Positions 10,394-19,299 are shown, numbered from the stretch's first letter. The stretch is 29,323 nucleotides of DNA from Chara braunii (GCA_003427395.1 BFEA01000947.1:6711-36033), one strand, 5' to 3'. Made by a program: numbers and translations. Notes: generated from the sequence alone by a model not told the origin.

Positions 10394-10397
10394 ACGT
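10394..10397. repeat. Right target-site duplication ACGT
   Basis: Partner of 2473-2476. After it the text resumes the LTR sequence exactly as in the 3' LTR at 19735. Confidence 0.9.
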
Positions 10398-10494
10398 GTA
10401 AGCCCAACCATAATAAAGTGACTTACACTCGTATCTGTAGAGTCTGTGCTCGGTCCAACTTTTCGAATGACTAAGTTTTCGCCTCACCCTCAGC

Positions 10495-10929
10495 ATGAAT
10501 ACTGAACTCCTTTGTCATATTACTCACTGCGAGTGTCTGAGGGATCAGGAATACCGGGAGTATTGGGAGCACGTGTGTCTATCTGCATGACCAAGGGGAG
10601 AACTTCTTGAATTTCCATACCCGGTGGGAAACGAACGTATCTGCGAGTGGGATCTCGACCGAGCTCGAGAGCGTATTCCTTACCACCCTGAATTCCCCAT
10701 CTCGTACACATGCCACCTTGTCGCGGAACCGGGAGTAATTATTATGGAAACCGACTTTCATCCCTACCACCGGATACTGCCCTTCCAACCCCCGTGCTCG
10801 GAGTGCTTGCAAGACCGCAAGTACCGAGCCTCCGGCTTCATCTTGCGAACTCTCTCGGAGGAAGAACGACGGGCACACAGCCTTCGGTTAAGGCCAGGCA
10901 CGTCGGATTCTGAGACCAATAACGTATGA
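10495..10929 (+). pseudogene. LTR-encoded ORF, 5' copy (one internal stop)
   Basis: This frame starts at ATG 10495 and stays open for 145 codons except for TGA at 10588-10590, where the 3' LTR has CGA. It ends TGA at 10927, where the 3' copy again has CGA. Visible features are an acidic/Tyr-rich N-terminus (RDQEYREYWEH), a Trp-containing ICEWDLDRARERIPYH segment, CHLV, ETDFHPYH and PCSECLQ. The Cys and His residues could coordinate a metal. I do not recognise the family. The frame is kept without indels against the 3' copy over at least 290 nt, apart from one in-frame 48-nt difference. Of about 22 codon differences in the first 97 codons, roughly 14 change the residue, so there is no sign of selection after insertion. 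Confidence 0.5.
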
Positions 10930-11226
10930 CACCAACAAGTGATCGGACAGCGCGATAGCCATAGTGTTCTGACGATGCACCAAATATGAGTCCGACCCAA
11001 ACGACGGAACCAACAGAGGCGGTAGCCCCACGCTCAGAAGCATAGAAGCATAGTACTACGACCCATGCCTATCCTCTTGCAATCCTATCCCTGAAACTTG
11101 CTACATGAGATCTCAGTTCCGACCTGGGATTCTACCCCCCGCTTTCCTAAAATCCTTGGCACACCCCCTTTTCGCTATTCCTGGCCTACTCCCACTCCAA
11201 TCAGGAAGTCACGCTGGGTGTGAGGT

Positions 11227-11239
11227 TGGTATCGGAGCC
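11227..11239 (+). other. Primer-binding site (initiator Met tRNA type)
   Basis: TGGTATCGGAGCC lies directly after the 5' LTR. It differs from the usual plant initiator-Met primer site (TGGTATCAGAGC) by one base over its first twelve positions. It sets the boundary between LTR and internal region and the + orientation of the element. The following bases extend into a 14-nt word (11234-11247) that recurs inverted at 18190-18203. Confidence 0.8.
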
Positions 11240-11522
11240 GACACGTGGCAGGTCCAGAGATTGCCAATCAGGTAGGGTATAAGGGACGATCTGGCGAACA
11301 TAGAGCGCCCTAGGCAGAGGAACGTGCCACGACGCGACCCTATAATAACCCGGAGCAGATCGGCCGGTCGGCAGGCTGCCAATATGAATGTCAACCGACA
11401 CCAAATACTGGTGGGGCCTTAGCCCCTCGAGTAAGCGCCCCGACGACTCCGCCTGATTTATACCTTTTTGACCCTGCGCATCATTTGGTCGGAGCATGGT
11501 TAGCCACGCTGCGCGCATAACA
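11240..11522 (+). other. Retrotransposon leader
   Basis: Untranslated leader between primer-binding site and gag. Stops occur in all frames, including TAA just before the gag frame opens at about 11523. It presumably carried packaging signals, but none can be identified. Confidence 0.5.
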
Positions 11523-12646
11523 ATACGACAATGATGAGGCCAAGATCAACATCCCCGCCAGGTTGGGAGGGGATGCGCACCATTGGTTTACTACTTACGT
11601 TTGGGTATATCTTCCGACCTTCGAAAGAGACTTCCTAAACCGATTTGATTACATCCACCCTGAGCAAGCTTTCTTCATGTCAAAGATCGTGTCCAGAAGC
11701 CCCTCGAATCCGTCGCCGAATACCACAGTAGGTTTTATAGGTTGTTTGTTAAGTCTGAACGAGGCGAAAATGTCGGAAGAGATTTGTTTATCGATGGGCC
11801 TCATAGTCGAACGATGAGAGTGAAACAGTGAAAGTAGTTTCCCCCCATCAATCACACAATGCAACAGATTATGGACGCTGAAGAGGAAATGGAGAAGAGG
11901 TTTGCTGCTAGTTTCTTAGAAGGGGAAGATCATCCCAAGGAAGGGGACTCTTCGGAATTGGCTAAAGCGAAGGCCGAACTACTAGCTGCGCTCGAAAACA
12001 AGTTTGAAAACATGGCATTTGTCTCTGGCCCCGTTACTTACCTAAGATCGATACCGGACACAACCCCACGAGACTGTTTGTGATGGTCGCACCTGCACCT
12101 ACCCCAACTACGCCTTCTCCAAATCCTCCCGCGAAACCCAGTGAGTCAGACGACATATTGGAACTAACTCGAACACTGGTTAGCCTGATGCAGGAAAGTA
12201 AGAAAGTGCGACGGGAGCATAATGCCCTAATAAAAACCATGATGAGATCGATGTGCCCTATTGTCGTCCGAGCTGCGCCCCTTACACAAGCAGCAACCCC
12301 CGCTCAAGTTGCAAGTGGTGCGGCGGTTAATCTAGGCGTCTGTTACACGTGTCACCATTCCGGCCACCTAGCCCGGAACTGCCCCAACCGCTCTTCGCAA
12401 ATCCGGGTAGGAGCTGTCGCTGTGGCAGCAGCACCGGTAGCCAACGGACCAGGGAAAGTGGGCACAATGATTGAGGAGATAGAAGGAGGGGGGAGTGCGA
12501 TAGCTACCATCGAGGAAGTTGTCGAACTTATCCCACTCGATCAATACATCTCGCTGGGCTACCCAGGGTTGGGAATGATTGGAACCATCTGCCCAACGAA
12601 CGAGCAGCAGGGAATAGCAGAATGGAAACGTCCCCCAGAGAAATAA
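11523..12646 (+). pseudogene. gag: gag (capsid/nucleocapsid), frameshifted
   Basis: Gag is the structural protein that forms the virus-like particle and binds genomic RNA. The text from about 11523 reads INIPARLGGDAHHWF, then FERDFLNRFDYIHPEQ, the pattern of Ty3 capsid proteins (G-D-A-x-x-W-F followed by spaced aromatic residues). Near 11695 the capsid reading switches frame (the next frame shows LESVAEYHSRFYRLF) and hits TGA near 11830. A further piece rich in Glu and Ala reads 11859-12083. The last part, 12080-12646, is Pro-rich at its start and carries one CCHC zinc knuckle (residues 88-101 of that frame, CYTCHHSGHLARNC, bases 12341-12382), typical of nucleocapsid. At least two frameshifts separate these pieces. 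Protein identity is firm; exact ends are not. Confidence 0.87.
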
Positions 12647-12722
12647 AATCGGATGGTCCCGCCTTCGTTATGGGATAAATTGATGTCCTGAAAGCTTATG
12701 AGCCCTGGATCATCGAATCCCC

Positions 12723-13400
12723 TTGCGTATCAGACACTCGTTGTCTATATCGGAACAAGCGAATGAACGAATGCTGCAGCATTGCAAGGCAAACCATTAC
12801 CGGCTTGCCTTCGCTAAGCAAGCAGCCATCAAAGGAAAAGCCCCCGCCTGCGACGATAAACCCGATGTCCCCAACACCTCGGACCCGATACGGTTAGGGC
12901 TCATCCGAAAAGACGATCATTTTTTGCGCATTAAGGCCATTTCGTGGAAATCCGCGGAATGTGACATAGAAATCTGGGGAAACCCGTACAATGCTATTAT
13001 CGACTCAGGAGTCGCGGTCCTAGCCATTTCCTTGAAGGTTGTGGAACGGGCAGGAAGAAGAAAGGATCTAATCCCGTTGGCAGAAGGAGATCAGCTTTTC
13101 TCCGCCGACGAGGAAAAAATCAAGGTGGTAGGAAGGATGACAAATGTTGCGTGTCGACTAGGGAACGTCCACGCGTTGGGAGATGTCGTGGTACTAGACG
13201 TAAATACATACTAGTACGACGTTTTTTTAGGATTACCAGCCCTTACCTCCCTAAGAGCCAATCTCGATTTCGAAAGGCGGTCAGTCATTCTGCGGAATAC
13301 GGGCGAGAAACCATACGTTATCCCGATGCGCTTAACTATCCGGACTACGTTGCCTGCCACCCAGAACCCCCCCCCAGGACTGAAGAACCACTCCGTGTGA
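12723..13400 (+). pseudogene. pol: Retropepsin-like aspartic protease (pol)
   Basis: The protease cleaves the Gag and Gag-Pol polyproteins and acts as a dimer. The catalytic motif is IIDSGV (Asp at residue 94 of this frame, bases 13002-13010; D-S-G in place of the commoner D-T-G or D-S-G-A). The usual downstream hydrophobic strand reads DVVVLDVNTY. An in-frame TAG at 13212-13214 interrupts the frame. Directly after it the same frame continues YDVFLGLPALTSL, the expected C-terminal protease element (I/L-L-G-x-x-x-L), and ends TGA at 13398. So a single stop splits an otherwise open protease of normal order. The true N-terminus would be joined to gag; the ATG at 12723 is only the first in-frame start. 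Confidence 0.83.
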
Positions 13401-14150
13401 TCATCTAGAAGGAAACGAGCCAAGGAGAAACGGCACCTGAGCTGTCAAGCAGCTCTTCTAGCAACGAGGACGAATCCAACCCAGTAATCCATGATATGGT
13501 ACATCAACTGATACGTTACCCTGTTTGACAGAAAACCACGAAAACATTCGTCCTTACGGAAAGAAATCTCCAATAGACACGAACTCTAATCTTAGGGGAA
13601 CCACTCGTGTAGGTATCCGGAATGGTGGATTCTTTGGAACCCCCTCGCACCTTATACGAAGCCACCACCCCGCTTCTATCGAGATACACTAACAAGAAAG
13701 CATTCTGCGATATTACGGGATTACCGCGTTCCCTGCGGTCTACAGGGAAAAAGGTTCGATTGCTCGACAAGGCGCCGAAGACGGAGCTTTGGAACCCCTT
13801 GGGCGCAGTAGTCCTTACGAACTCGAGATCAAGATCACCGAGAGACCCGTAAGCTTGCAGGACATCGATGACGACATAACACCAGAAGAACACATGACGA
13901 TCCTGGAAGAAGACACCCAGATGGTCTCCACAGTGTTCTCTTGGCGATCAGACAACTCATTTATTTGAACTCCTCCGTTGAGGAACGGTGGGAAAGTGGG
14001 AACAAAAGAGGTGACGGGTCGCATACACGGACAACTCTATGAACTACATGTGTCACAGTACGTGCCCGATGAAACTCATTAACTAATCGCAGATATCCTA
14101 ACCGAATATCAAGGGGCGATTAGCGTCGAGGACACTTATATCGGGTTGTC
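13401..14150 (+). other. Protease-RT linker, degraded
   Basis: No conserved domain is readable. A piece at about 13822-13968 gives an acidic frame (IDDDITPEEHMTILEED) typical of poorly conserved linkers ahead of reverse transcriptase. Stops and frameshifts break it several times. It is treated as part of the dead pol gene. Confidence 0.5.
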
Positions 14151-15060
14151 GTTAGTTATTCAGCACGAAATCCAAACCGGAACGCACCCACCAATCGACC
14201 GCAAGCCATACAGTTATTCCCTCGTCGAACGAAAAACAACGTTGGAACGAATCAGGGAATTCGAGGTTAGCGGTTGGATTCAGCCAACTACTTGACCTTG
14301 TTCATTCCCCGTAGTTCTAGTCTCAAAGAAGAACGGATCGATTCGCATATGCATCGATTATAGGAAGTTGAATAATATCACGATCAAGGATGTGTACCCC
14401 CTTCTCAGGATTGATGATCTGTTGGATGCGATTAGGTGTGCGAGATATTTTAGTAATTTGATATCCACCATGGGTTCCATCATACCCTGGTTAACGAGGA
14501 GGATAGACCGAAAACAACATTCGTATTGTTCGAATGCACTTGGCGGTGGGTTCGTTGCCCTATGGAAATATGCAGTGCGCCGACTACCTTTTAGAGAGCG
14601 ATGAACATCATCTTTCAGAACTTCGTCTATAAGACCCGACTGACCCAGGGAACGATCAACTTCTGCGTCATTGTGTATATGGACGATATTTTGGTGTATT
14701 CTGAATCGTTTCAAGGACATGCTCAGCACATTGAGTGGACGCTCGGGGTATTGCGGGATGCTGGATTCAAGATTGCGCTGGAGAAAAGTGAGTTTTTTGG
14801 GTCAGAAATCTCGTTTTTGGGGTACATGGTGACACGAGGAGGGTTGAGGTCACATTCAAGAAAAGTCGAGGTGGTTCAAGAAGCCCCTACGCCCACGTCG
14901 CTGACGCAGGTTCGAGCCTTCCTGGGGCTGGCCTTGTACTACCGGAGGTTTATCAAGGGGTTCTCGGCAATTGCTCGGCCCCTGACAAACCTCCTACGGA
15001 AAGACCAGCCACTTAAGTGGGACGCGAAGTGCGAACAGACCTTTGTCACTTTGAAGGAGG
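14151..15060 (+). pseudogene. pol: Reverse transcriptase domain (pol), broken
   Basis: RT copies the element RNA into cDNA in the particle. The N-terminal part reads PPIDRKPYSYSLVE, then GWIQPTT, an in-frame TGA (14293-14295), then PVVLVSKKNGSIRICIDYRK, the fingers and K-x-x-G-x-x-R-x-x-x-D-Y-R motif of Ty3 RTs. Near 14457 a one-base indel shifts the frame. The next frame shows DIHHGFHH (first catalytic Asp at 14460) and the RPKTTF motif. A TAG at 14592-14594 stands where related elements have Gln (TFQ). From 14601 the frame is open: YMDD at residues 26-29 (14676-14687) supplies the other two catalytic Asp residues. The thumb and connection follow (FLGYMVT, FLGLALYYRRFIKGFS). All catalytic positions are still visible, but three breaks abolish translation. 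Confidence 0.93.
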
Positions 15061-15593
15061 ACCTTGCCTCCTCACCTATTTTGATTCGTCCCGATCCTGG
15101 TAAGCAATTCATCCTCATTACGGACTGGCAACCTGAGGCGACTCGGATCTCCGCTATTTATGTCCAGAAGGGGAAGAACGGCTACGAACACATCATTGAA
15201 TATGCCTCGCAAATTGTACCTGACGAAAGAAGGAACAATTTGGCCCCTCAAGGAGAATGCTATGTGGTCGTTTGGGGAATTCAACACTTCCATCCGTACC
15301 TATACCGACAGAAGTTCCTCCTCGTCACGGATCACGAAACCCTGCTGGCCCTCAAGAGGCTCACTAACTATATGAGCATGATTGGGCGATGGGTTGTCCG
15401 ACTACAGGAATACGACTTCGACATCATTCATCGGAACATGGAAAAGCACAGGAACGCAGACGGGTTGACACGACTGGATCGGCAAAACAAGGTGGCCAAA
15501 GGTGAAGAAATCACCCCGTGGAAAGAGTCGGAGCCAGCTAAGGGACCCCTGTACGGCGGAGTGGTCATTCCCCCCGAACCTCCAAAAAAATGA
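15061..15593 (+). pseudogene. pol: RNase H domain (pol)
   Basis: RNase H degrades the RNA strand of the RNA-DNA hybrid. It continues the open frame from 14601, which ends TGA at 15591-15593. The four acidic residues of the DEDD set are present: Asp in ILITDW (15123-15125), Glu in QGECYVVVWGI (15255-15257), Asp in LVTDHETL (15330-15332) and Asp in RNADGLTR (15459-15461). The segment RWVVRLQEYDFDIIHR is the usual Ty3 signature. The domain itself is intact, but the upstream frame is broken, so it is labelled as part of a pseudogene. The tail after RLDRQN is acidic and Pro-rich and leads to the PHD-like module. Confidence 0.93.
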
Positions 15594-15689
15594 CACGTGG
15601 ACACAATGACGATGGGTGGAGAAGGTAACCCTAGAGGCCCCCTTTCTCCCCACTCAACTTCTTCTCTTCTCTCCTTGCCCGACAAAGTT

Positions 15690-15851
15690 TGTTATTTTTG
15701 CGAAGCAATATCGTGAGTTTATTTGGTTCCTATGCATCCTAGTGGCGAAGGGTATGTTGAGTGGGTTGATTGTAAACGGTGTGTCTCCCGGGCCCATGGC
15801 TCCTGTATTCAATACAGGAACGCAGGTAAAGTCTGGTTATGTCCGTTGTGT
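15690..15851 (+). pseudogene. PHD-finger-like zinc module between RNase H and integrase
   Basis: Reading the integrase frame upstream of its first start reveals eight zinc ligands in C4-H-C3 order: CYFC (15690, 15699), CKRC (15771, 15780), His 15795, Cys 15804 (H-x2-C), and CPLC (15840, 15849). Spacings are C-x2-C, x23, C-x2-C, x4, H-x2-C, x11, C-x2-C. The WVDC segment and the W-x-C-P-x-C ending are characteristic of PHD fingers, where the Trp before the third Cys often forms the aromatic cage that reads histone H3 tails. A RING fold is less likely because its order is C3HC4. A TGA (15714-15716) lies between the second and third Cys, in a loop, so this copy is broken. A PHD finger at this site is not standard in Ty3/gypsy Pol. 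Inferred role: contact with nucleosomes during target choice. Confidence 0.75.
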
Positions 15852-16720
15852 CGAACTGATAAAATTTCGACGGAGGCTCAGTTCCTTGAAGCCAAGTCCG
15901 AAGGGCTGGAAAAGACACGCAAATTTCGACGGGCGGAAGTATGGACAAATGTCGTTTTGATCATAGCCACGGTGGTCGGGAACTCCCTTCGAGAATTCAC
16001 CAAGGAAGATCGCAGGCGAGCTAACGAGAGGACACAGGATTGCCGATGGAACGACGAACGGTTAAAAAAAGGAAAGACTGATGGTAGTGGGATTTGGATG
16101 TTGGTGCCTCATCCGTTCATGCGGTACGACTGGGTTAAGTTGGCCCACGAAGAAACCGCCGCTCACTTTGCTGTCAGAATCACGGAAGCCGCAATTGACA
16201 AAAACGACTGGTATTGGTCCAATATCCGGGACAATGTTAAATTCATCATCAAAAATTGCCCGGTCTGCGGGACAGACAAGGCGCCGATTCAGCCGCCTAG
16301 GTCGATAGTGGCTACTGTAGTCCAGCAGCCGTTCCAAAAGGTTAGCATGAACACAACAGATATTATTGTGCCCCTTGACCCAATAGCTGCGAATATTCCG
16401 TTCTTTTGGTATTCGTGGATTATTTCTAAAAATGAATCAAAGCCTACCCATGCAAAACAGGACAGACGGCGGAAATTGTGTGGTATGTCAACCATTTCCT
16501 CAGAATGCATCAAGACACCGAGGAAATCCTAACGGACAATGGGGCAGAATTCCGAGGAGAAGTCCTAAGGATCCTAGTCATACTTGATGTCTCCATTCGC
16601 AATACAACTCCCCATATGTCGCAATCGAATGGACTGGTAGAGAACGGGAACCGGGTGATTAAGACCGCTCTGCGGCGACATATCGCACTAGGGACACAAT
16701 GCCTTGGCCCAACATCATAA
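15852..16720 (+). pseudogene. pol: Integrase: zinc-binding and catalytic domains (pol)
   Basis: Integrase inserts the cDNA into the host genome. The N-terminal HHCC zinc-binding domain is complete: His at 16146 and 16164 (AHEETAAH), Cys at 16257 and 16266 (NCPVC), with the DWYW segment between. The catalytic core follows: VSMNTTDIIVPL at about 16344-16377 is where the first Asp of the DDE triad is expected. The usual S-M-D appears as S-M-N, so this residue may be mutated, or the Asp of TTD may serve. The frame then shifts near 16400-16440. In the next frame ILTDNGAEF holds the second Asp (16535-16537) and NGLVENGN the Glu (16640-16642), 34 residues apart, as in D-D-35-E enzymes. Another one-base shift near 16700 leads into the C-terminal domain. 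Confidence 0.92.
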
Positions 16721-17337
16721 ACCACATCCTAGCGATCCACCGAGGGACACCCCATGAGTCCACCGGCCTGACCCCTTTTGAGCTACGGACAAATAGTCTG
16801 GCTCGCGTAGCTCTGCCAAGCCTGAATGATGAGACGACCCTTGCGAGGCGAACCACGAGGGCAACGGTCAAAGACAAGGCTCAACACCACTTAGAGCTAA
16901 TGAAAAAAGTTGTGCCCCGGTTAGCCCGAAAGAGACAGCAGATGGCCGAAATGGCCCAAGGACGACAGGTCTGGAGCTATGAGGCCCGGAATGGGAATGC
17001 TGGGCCTCGACCCCAATATAAATTAGGGGATATAGTGCAGGTAAGGAAATGTGCTCGCCAGGGCAAGTTAGCGTCACAATTCTTCGGGCGATTTCACGTA
17101 GTCAAGCTCGGTCCTAGTGCAGTGAATATGGTGCAGCTTGCGCCTGAGGTCTCAAGAAGTCGATCGGCTCGACCGATCATTCGACACGCGTCCTATCTAT
17201 GTCCCTTACCTCCTTCTCATTTTTTCCCATCTTCTACACTGTCCTTTGATTATGAAGAGGAAGGCGACAACCTCGAACTCGACTACTCTAATTCCCCTTT
17301 CTCTCCGCCTTTCATCTCTACCTTCTCCCCCATCGCC
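16699..17337 (+). pseudogene. pol: Integrase C-terminal region with SH3-like fold signature
   Basis: The open frame begins with HRGTPHESTGLTPFEL, the end of the Ty3 integrase core, then a basic helical stretch (KKVVPRLARKRQQMAEM). YKLGDIVQVRK, GKLASQFFGRFHVVKLG and NMVQLAP follow. These correspond to the G-D-x-V-x-V...G-x-F/Y-x-V pattern of the SH3-like DNA-binding domain. No chromodomain aromatic pattern is visible afterwards. The frame runs on without a stop into the extension at 17338. Confidence 0.82.
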
Positions 17338-17796
17338 ATGAGCTTTTCTACCGAGCAGGTTATTAGCAAATATTTAATGAGACCAGGAGGGCATATTTCG
17401 TCGATCCGGCAGTTGCCGCGACCTCGATTGAGTCCCGATCTGCTCCGTTTCGCGGCTTTATTCAGTACAGCGACCATCCATGTGGCAGCTGAATTTCGGT
17501 TTGCGTGGACCAGCGATCGAACGTGGGTGTTGGCCGAGGTGTCGAGCTTTCTGCGACTATCTCCACCAGGCGTCAGCCATGTAACAGCGATTGTCGCCTT
17601 CACCGGCGACGTTACGACGCTGCATCCATCCTGTCATCCAGGTGCCCTCCGACAGCTGCGACTCTGGGCGCGGGACCTCACGGATGCGTGGATCCAACTG
17701 CTAGCTCGGCCCGACGATCAGATCGATTCCACCAACTCTACTCTACTCGCCTCATCTCCACCGTCTTCCCACACGCCACCACTCGCTCTCTCGTAA
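17338..17796 (+). CDS. Unrecognised C-terminal extension of integrase, or separate ORF
   Basis: About 152 codons continue in frame with the integrase, beginning at an internal ATG (MSFSTEQVISKYLM). The sequence contains hydrophobic segments (LLRFAALFSTATIHVAAEFRF, given here only in part as LLRFAALF), a Trp-rich stretch (FAWTSDRTWVLAEV) and a C-terminal Leu/Trp helix (LRLWARDLTDAWIQLL). I recognise no family. It occupies the place where chromoviruses carry a chromodomain, but it lacks that pattern. Remaining open for about 460 nt in an otherwise heavily broken element hints that it was coding. It could be a Pol extension or an additional protein translated from its own start. Confidence 0.5.
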   Translation: MSFSTEQVISKYLMRPGGHISSIRQLPRPRLSPDLLRFAALFSTATIHVAAEFRFAWTSDRTWVLAEVSSFLRLSPPGVSHVTAIVAFTGDVTTLHPSCHPGALRQLRLWARDLTDAWIQLLARPDDQIDSTNSTLLASSPPSSHTPPLALS

Positions 17797-18276
17797 CCTC
17801 TTTTCCTCTCCACATCCTTCTCATTAGCTCGGCATGGCAGAAATATAATAATGTAGAGGTATATTGCATAATCGCGGGTACCATCCCCGCGTGTGAAGAG
17901 CATGAGAATTTTCGCGCCACAATTCCCCGCACCCTTTGTACCCTCTATCCCGACTACCTCGCCTCGATCCCTCATTAAGCCCATCATTTCCCTCACATTC
18001 ATCACACCGTCCACTACACCCGACTCCCTGCTGGAGATCGATAGCTCCGCCACTTTCTGCCACCCCTCCCGCAAGTTCATTCTCCTCCTCCCCCACCTGT
18101 CATAAGGTTACCCTTCCCCGACAATCTCTAGGATCGGAGTTCGTGGTGCCACTTGAATGACTTCCACACTCTCATCTTACTGTAAGTGGCACGTGTCGGC
18201 TCCACGTTGAATCGTTGGATGATTGGGAGAGCAAGCAGGAGTTTGCTCAAGATTGGAACCCCCAGGGCGTCACATA
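17797..18276 (+). other. 3' untranslated region before 3' LTR
   Basis: Pyrimidine-rich debris with stops in all frames. The inverse of part of the primer-binding region, CACGTGTCGGCTCC, lies at 18190-18203. No clean polypurine tract touches the LTR: the nearest purine-rich run is GGGAGAGCAAGCAGGAG near 18225-18241. A perfect 16-bp palindrome, CGTCACATATGTGACG (18268-18283), spans the start of the LTR. Confidence 0.5.
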
Positions 18277-18948
18277 TGTGACGAACTATTTTCTGCAACC
18301 ACACGATTTTTTGTGCAAGGCTACTTCGGGGGTTGATACGGGAGGGTCCGCAGGATTACATGGGCGCCCTTGCATTTCTTGTTTTTCGAAATCGAGGCCG
18401 GGGAAATCTTGTGACGATTGGTAGCTCGTCGCGCATTAGGGAGAGCGAAAGGTAACTGTTGTCATAGCTTCTTTTTTGTTCTGCTGCGGAAAAGTCTTTT
18501 TGAATTTTCAAATGAGAACGAGCCCCCGTGGGCTCTCATAATTTGCTTCGTTCGAATTTCTTTTTGCAATTAGGATTTAGATCGGGAATTTAGACGCATC
18601 TCAATTTTTGTTGCACATCGCTTCTTGCTTACGCACGCTTTGCCTCCATATGATATATGTTCTGACTTTTTCGTGCCTTAATCCCTGCGTGTAACTGTAA
18701 CTCTTGTTTTCGCGGGCATAATTGCAACTGTAATCCTCCTGTTCTTGATATCTTTTGTGGCGTCTCTGTGCTCACGTACTTCTTCCTCTGTCCTAATTGG
18801 TCGGAACGCTTGTATGACTGGATCGATGTGTGGAGTGAGGCTACGTCCCCCATGCAGCGGTCTAGCCATGCAGACGTAGGCACTTCCTTCCTCCTCTTTC
18901 TTTGTCCACTTAGGCATAACCCCGGGTATCTCGCGCAAGCATGCATGC

Positions 18949-18955
18949 TATAAAT
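18949..18955 (+). promoter_or_regulatory. Putative LTR TATA box (3' copy)
   Basis: TATAAAT in the same context as 1756-1762. If active, it would drive transcription rightward through the LTR ORFs into the flank after 20490. Confidence 0.5.
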
Positions 18956-19222
18956 TTCGCAAGGGCGATTAACTGGCTCTCTAAAAATTCTCGGAATTAA
19001 CGAGGTCGAGAGGATCGGCTAACGAGCGAGATTTGTAAGGTGAGTAGAGAGTTGGGCGATCCGACGAGCTTGTGCTGGGCATGCGGGGTTGACGTGGGGC
19101 CGCAACGGATTGAGGCACATGGGTGAACCTGGCTGCCATGCTCGGATTAAGCGGAAAGACTCGGACCACTTTGTGTAGGTGCGAGGCGACAAACTGCCCC
19201 CATCGTGATGCTATGGAGAGAG

Positions 19223-19226
<4 letters not shown>

Positions 19227-19296
<70 letters not shown>
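19227..19296. repeat. (GA)n microsatellite in 3' LTR
   Basis: About 35 GA units. The 5' LTR has A15 and three GA units at the same site, so the array expanded after the element inserted. Confidence 0.95.

Positions 19297-19299
<3 letters not shown>

Larger units (their letters stand above)
2422..10474 (+). pseudogene. Cys-rich mini-ORF in 5' LTR, split by nested element
   Basis: Reading from ATG 2422 to the insertion point at 2476, and resuming at 10398, gives a 43-codon frame ending TAA at 10472-10474. The equivalent frame in the 3' LTR (19680-19811) has the same length and stop. Shared features are GHWSLS near the N-terminus, RGRPCA, TCKP, VTYT and a CRxCA motif, giving a C-x3-C...C-x2-C pattern that could bind zinc. 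The nested element inserted within the codon region between the second Cys-x3 position and the rest, so this copy cannot be translated as one piece. Function unknown. The family is not one I recognise, and conservation between two LTRs alone does not prove translation. Confidence 0.4.
10394..11226 (+). repeat. 5' LTR, right part
   Basis: Aligns with 19731-20483. It holds an extra block of about 130 bp (near 10930-11066) absent from the 3' LTR and lacks a 48-bp block present there. The final bases ACGTCACA of the 3' LTR are missing: the sequence runs from GTGAGGT straight into the primer-binding site. This fits a small deletion between two TTGG or TGG words. Confidence 0.9.

Noticed and set aside
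15690-15851. RING finger or second retroviral zinc knuckle
   Set aside because: The ligand order is C4HC3, not C3HC4, and the spacing is far longer than a CCHC knuckle.
17100-17796. Chromodomain at the integrase C-terminus
   Set aside because: I looked for the aromatic cage pattern of chromodomains after the SH3-like region and did not find it; the extension remains unassigned.
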